NCBI GenBank assembly: GCA_964570825.1
Contig: CAZMZJ010000005.1
Span: 1-64,000, forward strand
Origin: UMGS1002 sp964570825
GTDB taxonomy: Bacteria; Bacillota; Clostridia; Oscillospirales; CAG-272
DNA length: 64,000 nt
Direction: 5' to 3'
Within the stretch, counting starts at the first letter, position 1. Each line of letters begins with the position of its first letter. The notes under the pieces are model-generated. The model had not been told where the DNA came from. It ran no database searches and saw only the letters and a program-made list of their open reading frames with translations. Positions 8,484 through 17,254 of the stretch are shown piece after piece. A program made the translations under genes and the position numbers.

Positions 8484-8789
8484 TTATTTTTTGATATATT
8501 CAACGTCGTCAATAATAATTTTTTTGCCATCCTTAACGTAAGTTTTTTCCTGACGGTCGCCGAGAATTGTTATATAAATTTTCCCGTTTTCCTCATCTAT
8601 CTCATAAGTCCCCTCAACAGGAAGGCCTAGATATGTCCATGTGACCTTATCGCTGAAAAGACTGAATTTATAAGATGATCCGTCCTTGGATTCGTACGTG
8701 CCTCCGAGCTTATTGCAGGCTGAAAGAACCGAGACGAGTATAATAAGTACAAACGACATTGCAATAGCTTTTAATACCGTCTTTTTCAT
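8484..8789 (-). CDS. Small lipoprotein, paralogue of the upstream gene
   Basis: A 101-residue secreted lipoprotein: MKK, a hydrophobic stretch, and lipobox LSAC, with Cys at about residue 25. The mature part has the pattern GGTYESKDG ... GTYEIDEENGKIYITI, resembling small beta-rich repeats of DUF5640-type lipoproteins (family from memory). It is similar to the neighbouring 8962-9300 protein and is likely a tandem duplicate. The ATG at 8787-8789 is chosen because the signal peptide begins there after AGAGGA; a longer frame to 8846 has no ribosome site. It has its own promoter. Confidence 0.75.
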   Translation of the reverse strand: MKKTVLKAIAMSFVLIILVSVLSACNKLGGTYESKDGSSYKFSLFSDKVTWTYLGLPVEGTYEIDEENGKIYITILGDRQEKTYVKDGKKIIIDDVEYIKK

Positions 8790-8836
8790 TTTTGGCTTTA
8801 TCCTCTTTTCGGCAAAACATTTGACATGTGTAAAAA

Positions 8837-8865
8837 AGTATATCACACGCCGGTGCGTTTGTCAA
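8837..8865 (-). promoter_or_regulatory. Sigma-A promoter of the lipoprotein gene at 8484-8789
   Basis: On the minus strand, TTGACA (8860-8865), 17 nt, TATACT (8837-8842), giving a leader of about 40 nt. It separates this gene from the coupled lnt-lipoprotein pair upstream. Confidence 0.75.
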
Positions 8866-8961
8866 CCGCGAACGCAAAAAAGCTTAAAAGCGGAGCCGTC
8901 GCAGATAGTATTAGCACCGGCATCCCATGTTTTATACTTCTGTTTTTCATCGGCCTTGATT

Positions 8962-9300
8962 TCAATCGACTTTTGTATATTTAACCACACCTATTTTAAT
9001 ATAATCCTCGCCCTTCTCGAAGGTATAGGTTCCTTCGTATGAGCTTGCGTCGTCTTCTTCATTATTGAAAGTTAAGGTTATTTTATCCCCGTCGATTTTA
9101 TATTTGCCCTCAAGCGACGTGACTGTACCGAGCAGCGTTATATCTATTGTAACGTTGCTTCCCTTGAAAGTGTAACAAACGCTCTGACCGAGCAAGCTTG
9201 CCTCATATTTTCCGGAAAGCCACCCGCAGGACGCGAGAGAGACGGCAAGAGCTGAAATGACAATGGCTAACGCGGCAATTTTGACAGCTGAATTTTTCAT
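8962..9300 (-). CDS. Small lipoprotein coupled to lnt
   Basis: A 112-residue lipoprotein with a hydrophobic signal and lipobox LASC (Cys about residue 25). The mature domain reads GKYEASLLG ... EGKYKIDGDKITLTF ... YEGTYTF, the same beta-repeat pattern as the 8484-8789 protein. Ribosome site AAGGAG precedes it. Its ATG overlaps the TGA of lnt (ATGA), so it is translated after the apolipoprotein N-acyltransferase that may act on it. Function unknown. Confidence 0.78.
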   Translation of the reverse strand: MKNSAVKIAALAIVISALAVSLASCGWLSGKYEASLLGQSVCYTFKGSNVTIDITLLGTVTSLEGKYKIDGDKITLTFNNEEDDASSYEGTYTFEKGEDYIKIGVVKYTKVD

Positions 9301-11008
9301 TTTTTTCTCCTTAAATTTAATTTTTCACTTATGGTTAATGCAATATGCTTTTTACCAAGAATTCTGAAAGCCAGCGAAAATGCCGCCGGCAAAATGCAGA
9401 ACAGACAGCATACGGCTACAAAAGCGTTTCCGATAATAGTGTAGAGAGTTGAACTGTTTTTGACGCCGACCTTTGCCACAATATAGCCCGCCTTCAAAGG
9501 CTCGAGCTGATCAGTCACCTTTCCGTTCGGAGTAATGACCGACGAAATGCCGGTGTTGGCGGCGCGCAGGACATACCTTCCGCTTTCGACGGCGCGCAGC
9601 TTAGCCTGCGCGTTATGCATCCTGCCGGCGGCAGAGTCATAGAACCATGAATCGTTTGTACATATCACAATGACTTCCGCACCGTCGAGCACGCTGTCGC
9701 GTGTTAACTGTTCGTAAATTGAGTCGAAACAGATCAGCGAGCCGTATTTAACTCCATTGCACTCGATGATGCCGCTGTCGCTGCCGGGAGTCAGGTCTTC
9801 GTCAAGCATTGCGACCTGTGCCAGCGGCGGAATCAGCGCGGCAATAATATTCCTCAGCGGCAGATATTCGCCGAACGGCACAAGATGCCGCTTTGAATAC
9901 ACCTGCTCGCCGATTGTGCCGTCAGGATTGAAAAGGACCATCGAATTATATTCGTTTCCATTTCGTCTTCGGTAAAAATGCCGACAAGAATCGGAGTTTT
10001 GCACTCTGCCGCAAGTCTTTTTATGCGGCCGACTGTTATCGGGTTCTCCTCAAGAGTAATCGGCATTGAGGTTTCCGGCCAGATTATAATATCAGGTTTG
10101 CTCAGCACGGCTTTTATTGAATAATCGCTGTATATATCGAGCATATCTGAAACTTTCATGTCCCATTTGTCGCCCGAGCCGATATTTGCCTGAATCACTG
10201 CCGCGTTTATTTCCTTCCCGCTTTTACCTGACGTCGAAAGAAGGATTATACCGCCGGCGACTGCATTAAATAAAACGAGCCCTGCTGCGCTGAGCGCGCA
10301 AAACTTGACTTTTTTGCTTTTTCTATCATAAAAAGCGTACGCGGCGAGGAAATTTACCGCCGTTACAAGATATGTTATAAAATACGAGCCGAAAAGCGAC
10401 GCGGTCTGGAACATAACAGGCATATCGGTCTGACCGATTGCAAGGCGCGCCCATGGTACGCCGGACCAGAACAGCGTCTGGCTCCACTCGAATATGACCC
10501 AGAGAGAGGCGGCGAGAAACGGAAAAACCAGTCCGTGCGACCTGACCGTTCTTGTCCTTCCCGTAAGCACTGCAAGCGGAAATATCAGTCCTCCCGCAAG
10601 CGCCTGAAGGAAGGAAAGTCCGAACCATCCGGCAATAACGACGACTGCCGCCGCGCCGCGGCTCATTCCGGTGAACTCAAGCGGATATAGATACAAAAAC
10701 CAGTGGTAAATCACAACGTAGAAGCTCATGAAGAAGAAAAGCCCGTATAAATATGCGCGTTTTAAGGTAATGTTCTGGTTTTTTACCGCTCCGAGAAGCA
10801 CATAGGCGGCAGGGGAAAGTGTCAGCCATTCAAGGAATCCGAGCTTTGGAAATATCAGCGTAAAACCCGTCAGCATTGCGCCGGCGAGCAAAAGGAGAAG
10901 CTGCTCAGATACGCTCACGCTGAATTTCCCGCCGGTTTCAGCTTCACCGCCGGTTTTCTGCGTATTTTTTAGTATTTTTGTTCTCAGCGGAAATCCTTTA
11001 CGAACCAT
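9297..11008 (-). pseudogene. lnt: Apolipoprotein N-acyltransferase, broken by a frameshift
   Basis: Two overlapping frames together make one Lnt, which adds the third acyl chain to membrane lipoproteins. The upstream frame (from 11008) holds several membrane helices and the start of the nitrilase domain with the catalytic Glu (IIWPETSMP). The downstream frame (to 9297) holds the catalytic Lys region (YSKRHLVPFGEYLP), the catalytic Cys (LICFDSIYE) and a last membrane helix. Adding one A on the coding strand at the AAA (plus-strand TTT 9955-9957) restores TEDEMENEYNSMVLFNPDG. So a one-base loss in a short A-run broke the gene, or the assembly has an error there. The start at 11008 follows GGAGG and overlaps the preceding gene by 25 nt. 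Confidence 0.85.
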
Positions 11009-11943
11009 ATCTCATCCTCCGGCAGCCGGAATTCCCGTCCGCGAAGATATCCGAGCGGGCCTTCGCCGTCGGCAAAATCAAATCTTACGCGCCATGCGTA
11101 AAGCGCCTGATATTTGTATCCGAGGTGTCTGTCCTCGCGGTTGACGGCGTATTTCCCTTCTCCGAGCAGCGGATAACCCGAATGGGCGAGCTGCGCGCGA
11201 ATCTGGTGCGTGCGCCCTGTGACAAGCTCGATTTCAAGCAGCGAGGCGTCGCCGCGGCTTTTCAGCACTTTATACTTTGTGATAATTTCCTTATATCCCG
11301 GCCTTTGAGTGTCGGAGATGGTTACCATATTAGTATTTTCGTCCTTGAGCAGCCAGCCGCGGAGTGTTCCGGACTTTTCCTCCGGGACGCCGTGAACGGC
11401 GCAGAAATAAAATTTGCTGACCTCATTGTTCCGGATTTTCTCGTTCATCACCCGGAGGGCCTCGGCATTTTTCGCCGCTATGACTATTCCGCCCGTGTTG
11501 CGGTCGATGCGGTTGCAGAGCGACGGCGAGAACGACTGCTCGCCGTTGGGATTATACTCGCCTTTCTGGTAAAGATAGGCTTTGATGTGAAGAATCAGGG
11601 TGTTGTCCGCGCCGTCGGTGTCCTCGTGCACGAGCACGCCGGGACGTTTGTTAAGCAGCAGGATGTTCTCGTCCTCATAGACAATTGACAGCTTTGGCTT
11701 TATTGCGGTAAGCGCGCCCGAATCCCGCTCGGGCGAGCCGAAGAATTCATCCTTTATGAAAAGCTGGATTTCGTCGCCTTCTTTGAGGATATAATTCTGC
11801 TCGCAGCGCGCGCGGTTGACCTTTATTTTTTTGATGCGGATAAATTTATACATCAGCGACGCGGGAAGTCCTTTTACAGCTTTTGAAATGAACTTGTCGA
11901 GTCTCTGGCCTGCGTCGTTGCGGCCGATTTTGAGTATGCGCAT
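10984..11943 (-). CDS. RluA-family ribosomal large subunit pseudouridine synthase
   Basis: A 319-residue enzyme that converts uridine to pseudouridine, probably in 23S rRNA. An N-terminal S4-like RNA-binding domain (DAGQRLDKFISK to about residue 75) is followed by the catalytic domain with NRIDRNTGGIVIAAK, containing the essential Asp, and the ELVTGRTHQIRAQLAHSG motif. It resembles RluC/RluD; the exact target uridine cannot be told. The last 25 nt overlap the start of lnt, indicating one operon. Confidence 0.88.
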   Translation of the reverse strand: MRILKIGRNDAGQRLDKFISKAVKGLPASLMYKFIRIKKIKVNRARCEQNYILKEGDEIQLFIKDEFFGSPERDSGALTAIKPKLSIVYEDENILLLNKRPGVLVHEDTDGADNTLILHIKAYLYQKGEYNPNGEQSFSPSLCNRIDRNTGGIVIAAKNAEALRVMNEKIRNNEVSKFYFCAVHGVPEEKSGTLRGWLLKDENTNMVTISDTQRPGYKEIITKYKVLKSRGDASLLEIELVTGRTHQIRAQLAHSGYPLLGEGKYAVNREDRHLGYKYQALYAWRVRFDFADGEGPLGYLRGREFRLPEDEIWFVKDFR

Positions 11944-12010
11944 ATATCACCGAACCTATAATATATGGAGGACAACCAAGATCGCCCTCCATTGAATTTA
12001 TTATGAATGA

Positions 12011-12640
12011 TTATTTTGTGCCGAAGATTCTGTCGCCGGCGTCGCCAAGTCCCGGAACAATATACGCGTGCTCGTTGAGGTGATCGTCGAGCGCCGCGGC
12101 GAAAATATCGACATCCGGGTGGTCGGCCTGCAGTTTTGCGACTCCTTCGGGAGCTGCCACAAGGCACATCATGCGTATATGGGTGCAGCCGCGCTTTTTA
12201 ATCATTGAGATGGCGTCGGACGCCGAGCCTCCGGTGGCAAGCATCGGATCGACGAGGATTGCCAATCTCTCCTCTATATCGAACGGGAGCTTGCAGTAAT
12301 ATTCGACCGGCAGATGAGTATCTGGATCGCGGTAAAGACCGATATGGCCGACCTTAGCGACAGGCACAAGCTCGAGCAGTCCGTCCACCATACCGAGGCC
12401 GGCGCGGAGGATGGGAACTATGGCGAGCTTTTTGCCGGAAATCATTTTAGCTTTCATTTTGGTTATCGGGGTTTCAATTGTCACTTCCTCCAGCGGCAGG
12501 TCGCGTGTCAATTCATAGCCCATGAGCATAGCCACCTCGTTAAGCAGCTCGCGGAAATCCTTCGAACCCGTTTTTTTATTTCTCATAATCGAGAGCTTGT
12601 GAGTTATAAGCGGGTGGTCTATAAGATGAAACTGACTCAT
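12011..12640 (-). CDS. upp: Uracil phosphoribosyltransferase
   Basis: A 209-residue cytoplasmic salvage enzyme that makes UMP from uracil and PRPP. The PRPP-binding loop LVDPMLATGGSASDAI and the C-terminal uracil site GLGDAGDRIFGTK are intact, and the length is normal. It begins after GGAGAG, about 40 nt from its sigma-A promoter, and is transcribed away from mtaB. An ATGGAGG/CCTCCAT hairpin near 11966-11995 may end its transcript. Confidence 0.96.
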   Translation of the reverse strand: MSQFHLIDHPLITHKLSIMRNKKTGSKDFRELLNEVAMLMGYELTRDLPLEEVTIETPITKMKAKMISGKKLAIVPILRAGLGMVDGLLELVPVAKVGHIGLYRDPDTHLPVEYYCKLPFDIEERLAILVDPMLATGGSASDAISMIKKRGCTHIRMMCLVAAPEGVAKLQADHPDVDIFAAALDDHLNEHAYIVPGLGDAGDRIFGTK

Positions 12641-12672
12641 AGTTTCTCTCCTTTGTTTTCTATTTCCTGTCT

Positions 12673-12701
12673 ATTATACTCCGCACGCGGTTCTTTTTCA
12701 A
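12673..12701 (-). promoter_or_regulatory. Sigma-A promoter of upp
   Basis: On the minus strand, TTGAAA (12696-12701), 17 nt, TATAAT (12673-12678). Confidence 0.8.
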
Positions 12702-12752
12702 GTATTATTTTCAAATTAACGAATAAAATGCAGAAGTTTTCCGTCCTCCTTA

Positions 12753-12781
12753 TTTACAATGCGGGTAAAGGGTGGTAAAAT
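12753..12781 (+). promoter_or_regulatory. Sigma-A promoter of mtaB
   Basis: TTTACA (12753-12758), 17 nt, TAAAAT (12776-12781), about 40 nt before the ATG. It is divergent from the upp promoter. Confidence 0.65.
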
Positions 12782-12822
12782 AATGCTGTAAAAATGTCAA
12801 ACCAGCAAAAAGGCGGTTGTTC

Positions 12823-14145
12823 ATGTCGGAACGAAAAAAGACAGTCGGCATATATACTCTCGGCTGCAAAGTAAACCAGTATGAAAGCGAAGCCATCGCC
12901 AAAAGGTGCGCCGAACTCGGTCTTTCGGTGACGTCACCCGAGGATATCTGCGGCGCTTATATAATAAATACCTGTACTGTCACCCAGGAGGCTGACCGCA
13001 AGGCGCGGCAATTCATACGCAGGGCGATTTCCCGCAACCCTGAAGCGTACATTATCGTGACCGGCTGCTTCTCGCAGATAAACCCGGATGCCGTCGCGGC
13101 AATTTTGGGCGTGGATTATATCTGCGGCAACACATCTAAGCTGTCGGCAGCTGACGCCGCGGCGGAGCTTATAGCATCCGGGGCAAAAAAAGCCGGGCCC
13201 GTCATATCGGTTCATGATATAAACCGTTCGCCGTTTGAGCCGATGAGCATCAGCAGTTACAGACGCACGCGGGCTGTCGTGAAGATTGAGGACGGCTGCG
13301 AGTCGCGTTGCACATATTGCATAATCCCCGCTGCGCGAGGAAAAATACGCTCGAAACCGGTGTCTGACGTTGTCAGCGAGGTCAGGGCGCTGACAGAAGG
13401 CGGCTGTCGCGAGGTGGTGCTGACCGGAATCGAAACGGCGGCATACGGCCGTGACCTTCACGGCAGTGCCGATCTTGCATCCCTGCTTTTGGAGATTGAT
13501 AAAATCGACGGCATCGGGAGGGTCCGGCTCGGCTCGCTGGACCCGTCGCTCTTCCGGCCAGAATTTATTGAAAGAATATCCGGGCTTAAATCCCTTGCGC
13601 CTCACTTCCACCTTTCGATGCAGAGCGGGTGCGACCGTGTGCTCAATATGATGAAACGTCGCTACAGCACCGCGATGGCGGCAAGGTCGATGGAACTGAT
13701 ACGTCAGGCCATTCCGGGAGTGCAGTTCACCGCCGACATGATCGTCGGCTTTCCGCAGGAGAGCGATTCGGATTTTTTGGAAACACTTGATTTTGTCAGG
13801 GCTGCAAGGTTTCTGTCTGTTCATGTGTTCGCATACTCGCGCCGGGCCGGGACGCCGGCTGCGGCGATGGCGGGGCAGATTCCGCCGGAAATCAAAAGCG
13901 CGCGTTCTGCGGAGCTTATTTCTGTTGAACGGGAAATAAGGCGTTCGATACTTGACGGCGTTGTCGCCTCCTCTCCGCTGTGCGAGGTGCTGTTTGAAAC
14001 ATATGACGGCAAACGCGCATTCGGGCATACCGGTTCGTTTATCGAAGTCAGCGTTCCCTCGGACGTGCCGCTGCACTCGGAAATTAAGACGGTTAAGCTT
14101 GCGTGGCATGACGGCGAAGTGTGTTCCGGCTGTATTAGTGATTAG
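12823..14145 (+). CDS. mtaB: tRNA t6A37 methylthiotransferase MtaB
   Basis: A 440-residue radical-SAM enzyme that converts t6A37 to ms2t6A37 in tRNA. An N-terminal UPF0004 domain with TLGCKVNQYESEA and cysteines in NTCTVT and TGCFSQ is followed by the radical-SAM triad CESRCTYC, the signature region PAARGKIRS, and a TRAM-like C-terminus. The MtaB subgroup is suggested by the GCKVNQYES start. The ATG at 12823, 6 nt after AGGCGG, is preferred to the in-frame TTG at 12817. The next gene begins 22 nt downstream, so both may be co-transcribed. Confidence 0.92.
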   Translation: MSERKKTVGIYTLGCKVNQYESEAIAKRCAELGLSVTSPEDICGAYIINTCTVTQEADRKARQFIRRAISRNPEAYIIVTGCFSQINPDAVAAILGVDYICGNTSKLSAADAAAELIASGAKKAGPVISVHDINRSPFEPMSISSYRRTRAVVKIEDGCESRCTYCIIPAARGKIRSKPVSDVVSEVRALTEGGCREVVLTGIETAAYGRDLHGSADLASLLLEIDKIDGIGRVRLGSLDPSLFRPEFIERISGLKSLAPHFHLSMQSGCDRVLNMMKRRYSTAMAARSMELIRQAIPGVQFTADMIVGFPQESDSDFLETLDFVRAARFLSVHVFAYSRRAGTPAAAMAGQIPPEIKSARSAELISVEREIRRSILDGVVASSPLCEVLFETYDGKRAFGHTGSFIEVSVPSDVPLHSEIKTVKLAWHDGEVCSGCISD

Positions 14146-14167
14146 TTAAAAAACGAAAGGATAGTAT

Positions 14168-15937
14168 ATGGATAATCAAGAAACAAGCATGCCTTCGAGA
14201 AAGCACGGCATTGTCATAAACTTTCCTTCGCTCAGCGAAAGACTGCTGTATAACATGAGGCTTGACGTCGGGCTCTTAATGAAAGTTGATTTTCTCCGTT
14301 TTCTGCAGCAGCATTATAAAAATGTTGAAAAACGGGATCCTTCGCTTGACGAGCTTTATTTTATCGACAGATATCTTGAAATTAAGGGATACGGTGCATC
14401 TCCCGTCGGAGAAATGATAGCGGATACGGAATATGCGGCAGAAACCTATTCAGACCTGATATCAAAATGGAAGGCGGTATGCCGCCATGAATACGCGCCC
14501 TCGCTCGGCGAGGTTGCCGGCGTCGCCGGACGATATCTTGAGCGTTCGGGCAGGATATCGCCGCTTGACAGTTATGCATCGGTTGCGGCAGGCGACGCGG
14601 CAGATCTGCGCCTGATTTTATCTGGCTTCATGCCGTGCGCGCTGACAGATGACGGCGCGGCGGGACGGCTTTGCCGCCGCGAAGCTTTAGTGGCTCCGGC
14701 TGAGGGCAGCCTTATTGTTATTCTGCATCCGGCCTCAGATGAAATGCCGCCCGACGCTTTTGCGCGCGCCCTGAGCCGCACGGTTTTCTCAAAAGGCGGT
14801 CAGGCATTCAGGCGCGGTGTATTTATAGGCGAAACCGGGATTGCGGGAGCCATACCTGACTTGTGCGGCGGCGCGTCAATCGACCTCGACGCGGTTCCCG
14901 GCGTGGCAGCCGGCAGCGGGCTGACCGGGCTATGCGACGCGGCGCACGGAAGCGTGGTAGCCGCGCTCGACCAGTATGCGTATAAGGAATTTGCCGCAGC
15001 GGCTGGGGCGGAAAGCATTGCCGTCAATATCATCGGCAGCGTTTCGTCCTCGAACTCGCTTTCAGTGACGAGCGGCGGCAAGCTGCCGTTGTCAATGAAT
15101 ATCAAAATGGAATTTTTACGCGCTCTCGCGCGGCACACCGGCGAAAAGTTTATAATCCGCCGGCATACGCGGAATGAAGAGGAAAGCATCTGCGCGGGCC
15201 GCGATATAACCGGCGGAGCGAACTCACGCTGTTTTGACGCGGGGTCAGAGCTCCTGCTCGCGACAGTCAGGGCGGACGGCAGAGCTGAGCCGTTCTTCAT
15301 GTCGCTCGGAGCGGTGCTGACCGCCGCGGCGCAGTGCGTGGCGGGAGGAGCGGATTATACCGATGCCGTGCTTTCATTCTGCGCCGAGATGCCCGCGGGG
15401 GAAAAGGACGAATCCGGGCTGTTCGACCCGTATCAGGCAGGCGACGCGCTTGCCCTGATACTTGGTGCATACCGCGCTCAAATGGAATACTGCCTGCCTG
15501 ATACGGGCAGCGTTTATACTTTTTCCGGAAACAGGCGGGACTTTTCCTTTACCGTTTCCGCGTCAGCAAGAATCAAAGGAAAACCGGTTCCGGCCGTATT
15601 CTGCAAGGCGGGCAGCGGTGTCTACCTGCTCGCGCCGCATTATGACTCTTATGGGATGCCCGATTTCGAGGACCTCCGCCGGCTCTGGCGGTACGCGGCA
15701 GCAGTCTGCCGCGACGGGCTCGCGAAATCCGCTTTCGCAGCGGGTCCCGGAAGCGTTAACGACGCAATAATGGCAATGTGCGGCGGCGGGAATATCTGCT
15801 TTGACATTTCAGGAAACGTCGACAGCAGAATCCTCAGCACATCCGCGCCGGGCGGCATAATAATAGAATCCGACGCTCAGCTTCAGGGAATGTTGATCGG
15901 GCATACAGAAGCGGCGATAAGATTTTCGGGTATTTAA
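14168..15937 (+). CDS. PurL-like protein with degenerate active site
   Basis: A 589-residue protein that looks like an eroded relative of the synthetase part of FGAM synthase (PurL). The N-terminal RDPSLDELYFIDRYLE recalls the PurL linker. The middle ALILGAYRAQMEYCLPDTGS matches the PurL segment that normally runs into IGGKDSMSGTF, but the Lys, Asp and Ser are lost (TGSVYTFSGN). The C-terminal SGVYLLAPHYDSYGMPDFED and LAKSAFAAGPGSVNDAIM match PurL's YLLG and SAHDVSEGG regions, again without the His/Asp and GG. No glutaminase domain is present. It is probably not an FGAM synthase; its real role is unknown. Ribosome site GAAAGGA precedes it. Confidence 0.6.
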   Translation: MDNQETSMPSRKHGIVINFPSLSERLLYNMRLDVGLLMKVDFLRFLQQHYKNVEKRDPSLDELYFIDRYLEIKGYGASPVGEMIADTEYAAETYSDLISKWKAVCRHEYAPSLGEVAGVAGRYLERSGRISPLDSYASVAAGDAADLRLILSGFMPCALTDDGAAGRLCRREALVAPAEGSLIVILHPASDEMPPDAFARALSRTVFSKGGQAFRRGVFIGETGIAGAIPDLCGGASIDLDAVPGVAAGSGLTGLCDAAHGSVVAALDQYAYKEFAAAAGAESIAVNIIGSVSSSNSLSVTSGGKLPLSMNIKMEFLRALARHTGEKFIIRRHTRNEEESICAGRDITGGANSRCFDAGSELLLATVRADGRAEPFFMSLGAVLTAAAQCVAGGADYTDAVLSFCAEMPAGEKDESGLFDPYQAGDALALILGAYRAQMEYCLPDTGSVYTFSGNRRDFSFTVSASARIKGKPVPAVFCKAGSGVYLLAPHYDSYGMPDFEDLRRLWRYAAAVCRDGLAKSAFAAGPGSVNDAIMAMCGGGNICFDISGNVDSRILSTSAPGGIIIESDAQLQGMLIGHTEAAIRFSGI

Positions 15938-15960
15938 TTCATATTATTTTGAAAAAACCC

Positions 15961-15989
15961 TTGCTTTTTTATAATCGATATGATATAAT
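15961..15989 (+). promoter_or_regulatory. Sigma-A promoter of rpmB
   Basis: TTGCTT (15961-15966), 17 nt, TATAAT (15984-15989), about 70 nt before the ATG. Confidence 0.78.
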
Positions 15990-16062
15990 AACGACTGTTG
16001 CTCGAATAATATTATATTTTCAATATATTTGCATCGCTCGGTGCATTCAGGAGGTGTCGAAA

Positions 16063-16248
16063 ATGGCAAAATGCTGCATTTGCGGAAAAGGCGTTACTTT
16101 CGGTCAGAATGTTTCACACTCAAACCGCAAGACTAACAGAACCTGGAAACCCAACATCCGCAAAGTAAAGGCTGTTGTTGACGGAACCCCCGCAACCGTC
16201 ACGGTTTGCTCTCGCTGCTTGCGTTCGGGAAAAGTCACCCGCGCTTGA
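16063..16248 (+). CDS. rpmB: 50S ribosomal protein bL28
   Basis: A 61-residue ribosomal protein of the large subunit. It reads MAKCCICGKGVTFGQNVSHS, then KTNRTWKPNIRKVK and a C-terminal CSRCLRSGKV. Four cysteines (CCICGK and CSRC) make it the zinc-binding form. AGGAGGTG lies 6 nt before the ATG; the frame is open further upstream but that part is leader. It has its own promoter and a terminator. Confidence 0.96.
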   Translation: MAKCCICGKGVTFGQNVSHSNRKTNRTWKPNIRKVKAVVDGTPATVTVCSRCLRSGKVTRA

Positions 16249-16291
16249 GTAATCTTAGGTAATCGGGTTATATTTGGTTTAAGCCAAAGCA

Positions 16292-16320
16292 AAGGCAGAC
16301 ATTTTTATGTCTGCCTTCTT
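16292..16320 (+). terminator. rpmB terminator
   Basis: AAGGCAGACAT (16292-16302) pairs with ATGTCTGCCTT (16307-16317), followed by CTTTGTTC. Confidence 0.75.
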
Positions 16321-16357
16321 TGTTCTGTGTTCTTTGTTCATTTATCCTTTGTCATTC
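16316..16357. repeat. Short 7-bp periodic repeat array
   Basis: About six imperfect heptads in register: TTCTTTG, TTCTGTG, TTCTTTG, TTCATTT, ATCCTTT, GTCATTC. It lies in the gap after the rpmB terminator. Two longer arrays with the same period occur at 28512 and 44675. Confidence 0.55.
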
Positions 16358-16408
16358 GTGCAGATACTGAAAATTCAGCTTTTGAAGCAAACATAAGGAA
16401 GTGATGAA

Positions 16409-17116
16409 ATGCTCGCCGTAACCGATTGCAGGCTGCCTGCCGATTTGCGCGATTCGCTGTCCCGGCGCGGATTCGAGGTGCTGCCGCTGCCGCCTTTCCC
16501 CCTGCTCTCGCCGGGTGTTGCCTCCCATCCCGATATGCTGATGTTTATTCTCTGCGGCAGTCTTGTCACGCATAAGGATTATTACAGTATAGCGAAAAGA
16601 GAGATTGAACGCATATGCCTTGCGGGAAATTACAAGCTTATTCTGTCAGACGAAGCCGTCGGCGCAAAATACCCCTCTGATATTCTGTTCAACGCGGCGC
16701 CGGTCGGTAAATTCATTTTTGCGAAGAAGGATAAAATATCCCGTCACATTTTAAAAATCGCGGACGAAAACGGGCTGAATATTATTGATGTAAGACAGGG
16801 CTACGCGCGCTGCTCGGCTGTCGCTGTCGGCAGCCGGGCTGTTATCACCGCCGACGCCGGTATAGCTTCCGCCGCCTCGGGGCACGGGATAGACGTTTTC
16901 AGAGCGCGTCCGGGATATATAAGGCTTGACGGCTTCGGCACGGGATTTATCGGCGGAGCTTCCGGGAAATGCGGCGGGAACGTTTATTTCTGCGGCAACA
17001 TAGACACTCACCCCGACGGGGCGGCTATGCGCGCTTTCTGCGCCGCGCACCTATACGAGGCGGTCTCTCTCGGCAATGGTGAACTGTTTGATGCCGGAAC
17101 CATATTTTTTGTATGA
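16409..17116 (+). CDS. Protein of unknown function, DUF6873-like
   Basis: A 235-residue soluble protein. Recognisable blocks are ILSDEAVGAKYPSDILFNAA, IIDVRQGYARCSAVAV, ITADAGIASAASGHGIDV and GFGTGFIGGASGK. These fit a family I recall as DUF6873 with a guanidino-group-modifying (GME) fold, but no catalytic residue set is obvious and no reaction is known. Ribosome site AAGGAAGTG precedes the ATG. The gene follows rpmB after a terminator and stands alone. Confidence 0.65.
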   Translation: MLAVTDCRLPADLRDSLSRRGFEVLPLPPFPLLSPGVASHPDMLMFILCGSLVTHKDYYSIAKREIERICLAGNYKLILSDEAVGAKYPSDILFNAAPVGKFIFAKKDKISRHILKIADENGLNIIDVRQGYARCSAVAVGSRAVITADAGIASAASGHGIDVFRARPGYIRLDGFGTGFIGGASGKCGGNVYFCGNIDTHPDGAAMRAFCAAHLYEAVSLGNGELFDAGTIFFV

Positions 17117-17254
17117 AAAGCCGATGCTGTGCGGTATGGTTTTATTCCGGCATAATTGTCGGCATTAAGCATCAAACCATCGCTTCACAACGGCGTTTCT
17201 GCCTGATTTTCTTCAGCCGAGCGGCTTTTTGGCCGGCATTTTCTGCTGCGGATT

